A DNA stretch of 64,000 nt from Myxococcales bacterium (lineage in GTDB: Bacteria > Myxococcota > Bradymonadia > UBA7976 > UBA1532): assembly GCA_020633515.1 (NCBI GenBank), contig JACKDM010000003.1, positions 62,001 through 126,000 on the forward strand. The letters run 5' to 3'. This document shows, piece by piece, positions 62,982-64,000 of this stretch (position 1 is the first letter of the stretch; the number at the start of each line of letters is the position of its first letter). The notes under the pieces are model-generated. The model made no database searches. It saw only the letters and a program-made list of their open reading frames with translations, and was not told the origin of the DNA. The translations under genes and the position numbers were made by a program.

Positions 62982-64000
62982 GGCGGCGGCGGTGATGGTG
63001 AACCGGCCGGCCGCGCCGCCTTCGCCTTCGACGACGACGTAGCTGCGGCCGGCGGGGAGCGCGACGGGGGCGAGCTCGGCGTCGGGGCCGCAGGCGATGG
63101 CGGCGCCGAAGGGATCACAGGCGGCGTTGATGACATAGACATAGGCGTCGAAGCCATCGACGGTGAGCTGGACGCGGGTGGGTGCAGCGAGGTCGATGGC
63201 ATAGAGGGTGTCGGGCGCGAAGCCGACGTTGGGGCGGGGGCAGGCGATGAAGAAGCGGGGCATGGCGGGTGCGATCTCGCCGGGGGTGGGCACGCCGAGC
63301 GGGAGCGGGGTGGCGCCGTTGCAGGCGCCGTCGACGCAGGCGCCGGTGGCGCGGTCGCAGGTGCGGCCGCCCTGGCAGTCGATGTCTTCGGTGCAGCGGG
63401 CGGGCTCGGCGCAGGCGCCGTTGGTGCAGGTCTGGGCGCCGGGGCACTCGGCGTCCTGGCGGCAGCCGCCGCCGGGGGCCTCGCAGGTGCCGGCGACGCA
63501 GATCTGGCCGGCTTCGCAGTCGGCGTTCTCGCGGCAGCCGGCGTCGGCGCAGACGCCGCCGAAGCAGAGGCGGCCGGCGAGGCAGTCGAGGTCGCCTTCG
63601 CAGCGGAAGGGCTCGGCGCAGCGGCGGGCGGCGGGGTCGCAGTACTGGCGGCCGGGGCAGTCGTCGTCGGTGGCGCAGCCGCCGGGGGGCACGCAGACGT
63701 CGGCGCGGCAGGCTTCGCCGGGAGCGCAGTCGGCGGCGTCGCGGCACGATCCGATGGGGGCGCAGCGGCCGGCGAGGCAGATCTGGCCGGGGCAGTTGAT
63801 GTCTTCGAGGCAGCCGGGGAGGCAGCGGCCGGCTTCGCAGATGGCGCCTTGGGGGCAGCCGGCGTCGTCGCGGCATTCGTCGCCGTCGGGCGCGCCGCAG
63901 CGGCCGTCGGGGCGGCAGATCGTGTCGGGGGGGCAGTCGGCGGCGTCGCGGCAGGGGTCGACGCAGGCGGCGCCGGCGCAGTAGCGGTCGCCGAGGCAGT
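62973..64000 (-). CDS. Cys-rich secreted protein, 5' end outside the window
   Basis: 342 codons are present and the frame is open to base 64000; the start lies upstream. The visible part is a run of short repeats of 20-25 residues with pattern D-x-D-C-x-x-G-x-x-C-x-x-G-x-C (for example CRENADCEAGQICVAGTCEAP; DDDCPGRQYC). The last 90 residues (from TPLPLGVPTPGEI) form a beta domain (TRVQLTVDGFDAYVYVI). These four-Cys repeats differ from the six-Cys modules at 23-32 kb. Extracytoplasmic; function unknown. Confidence 0.78.
   Translation of the reverse strand, partial: CLGDRYCAGAACVDPCRDAADCPPDTICRPDGRCGAPDGDECRDDAGCPQGAICEAGRCLPGCLEDINCPGQICLAGRCAPIGSCRDAADCAPGEACRADVCVPPGGCATDDDCPGRQYCDPAARRCAEPFRCEGDLDCLAGRLCFGGVCADAGCRENADCEAGQICVAGTCEAPGGGCRQDAECPGAQTCTNGACAEPARCTEDIDCQGGRTCDRATGACVDGACNGATPLPLGVPTPGEIAPAMPRFFIACPRPNVGFAPDTLYAIDLAAPTRVQLTVDGFDAYVYVINAACDPFGAAIACGPDAELAPVALPAGRSYVVVEGEGGAAGRFTITAAAAP

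Overview
The DNA is very GC-rich and is packed with secreted and lipid-anchored proteins. Several features point to Myxococcota or a close relative: an AgmX/PglI-like C-terminal domain, a MYXO-CTERM-like tail, a MopE-type DxDGD...DCDD motif, PEGA-domain proteins, a DUF2157/DUF4401/GDYXXLXY operon, and Cys-rich lipoproteins built from short repeats. The lineage is an inference from protein families. No rRNA, tRNA, CRISPR array or intact insertion sequence was seen.

Layout. 0-4.1 kb: truncated typA/bipA, converging on an ankyrin-asparaginase / HAD-phosphatase pair. 4.1-9.0 kb: envelope genes (a frameshifted helical-repeat protein, two lipoproteins, a PEGA protein). 9.2-12.3 kb: cinA-thpR-recA, followed by a repeat-rich gap. 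12.7-20.5 kb: a secreted HEAT-repeat protein, a globin / small subunit / GMC oxidoreductase operon, and the three-gene DUF2157 operon. 20.5-38.9 kb: seven same-strand genes that form the centre of the window. 39.3-45 kb: membrane proteins (TM-helix/MscS-like, sulfatase, glycosyltransferase). 45-53 kb: a lipoprotein with a damaged start, argH, an outer-membrane protein and an AsmA-like protein. 53.1-54.5 kb: two head-to-head gene fragments (thioesterase, sulfotransferase). 54.6-64 kb: small envelope proteins, WD40, an E2-like acyltransferase, a beta-barrel, an M23 peptidase, a two-domain SRPBCC protein under a dyad operator, and a Cys-rich protein running off the window.

The most interesting region is 20481-38938. 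Transcribed right to left, it encodes a secreted SpvB/FG-GAP/TcdB-middle/RHS protein (a Tc-toxin B-C fusion with a 206-residue variable tail), a small lipoprotein, a 1981-residue lipoprotein whose C-terminal half looks like a Tc-toxin A subunit (long helices around a hydrophobic hairpin, then a beta-rich end), a second lipoprotein carrying the same six-Cys modules, and three tandem paralogues ending in a dockerin-like loop. Gaps are 26-85 nt, so one transcript is likely. This looks like a surface-anchored Tc-like (ABC) apparatus, not the usual cytoplasmic Tc toxin. The homology of the A part is argued from architecture and sequence pattern and needs a profile or structure search.

Across the window the word GATGCCA/TGGCATC recurs and forms dyads at convergent gene junctions. 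Short tandem duplications overlap stop codons at three gene ends. Several genes have promoter-like hexamers so close to the start codon that leaderless transcripts are likely. Base skew changes in blocks that do not follow gene strand.
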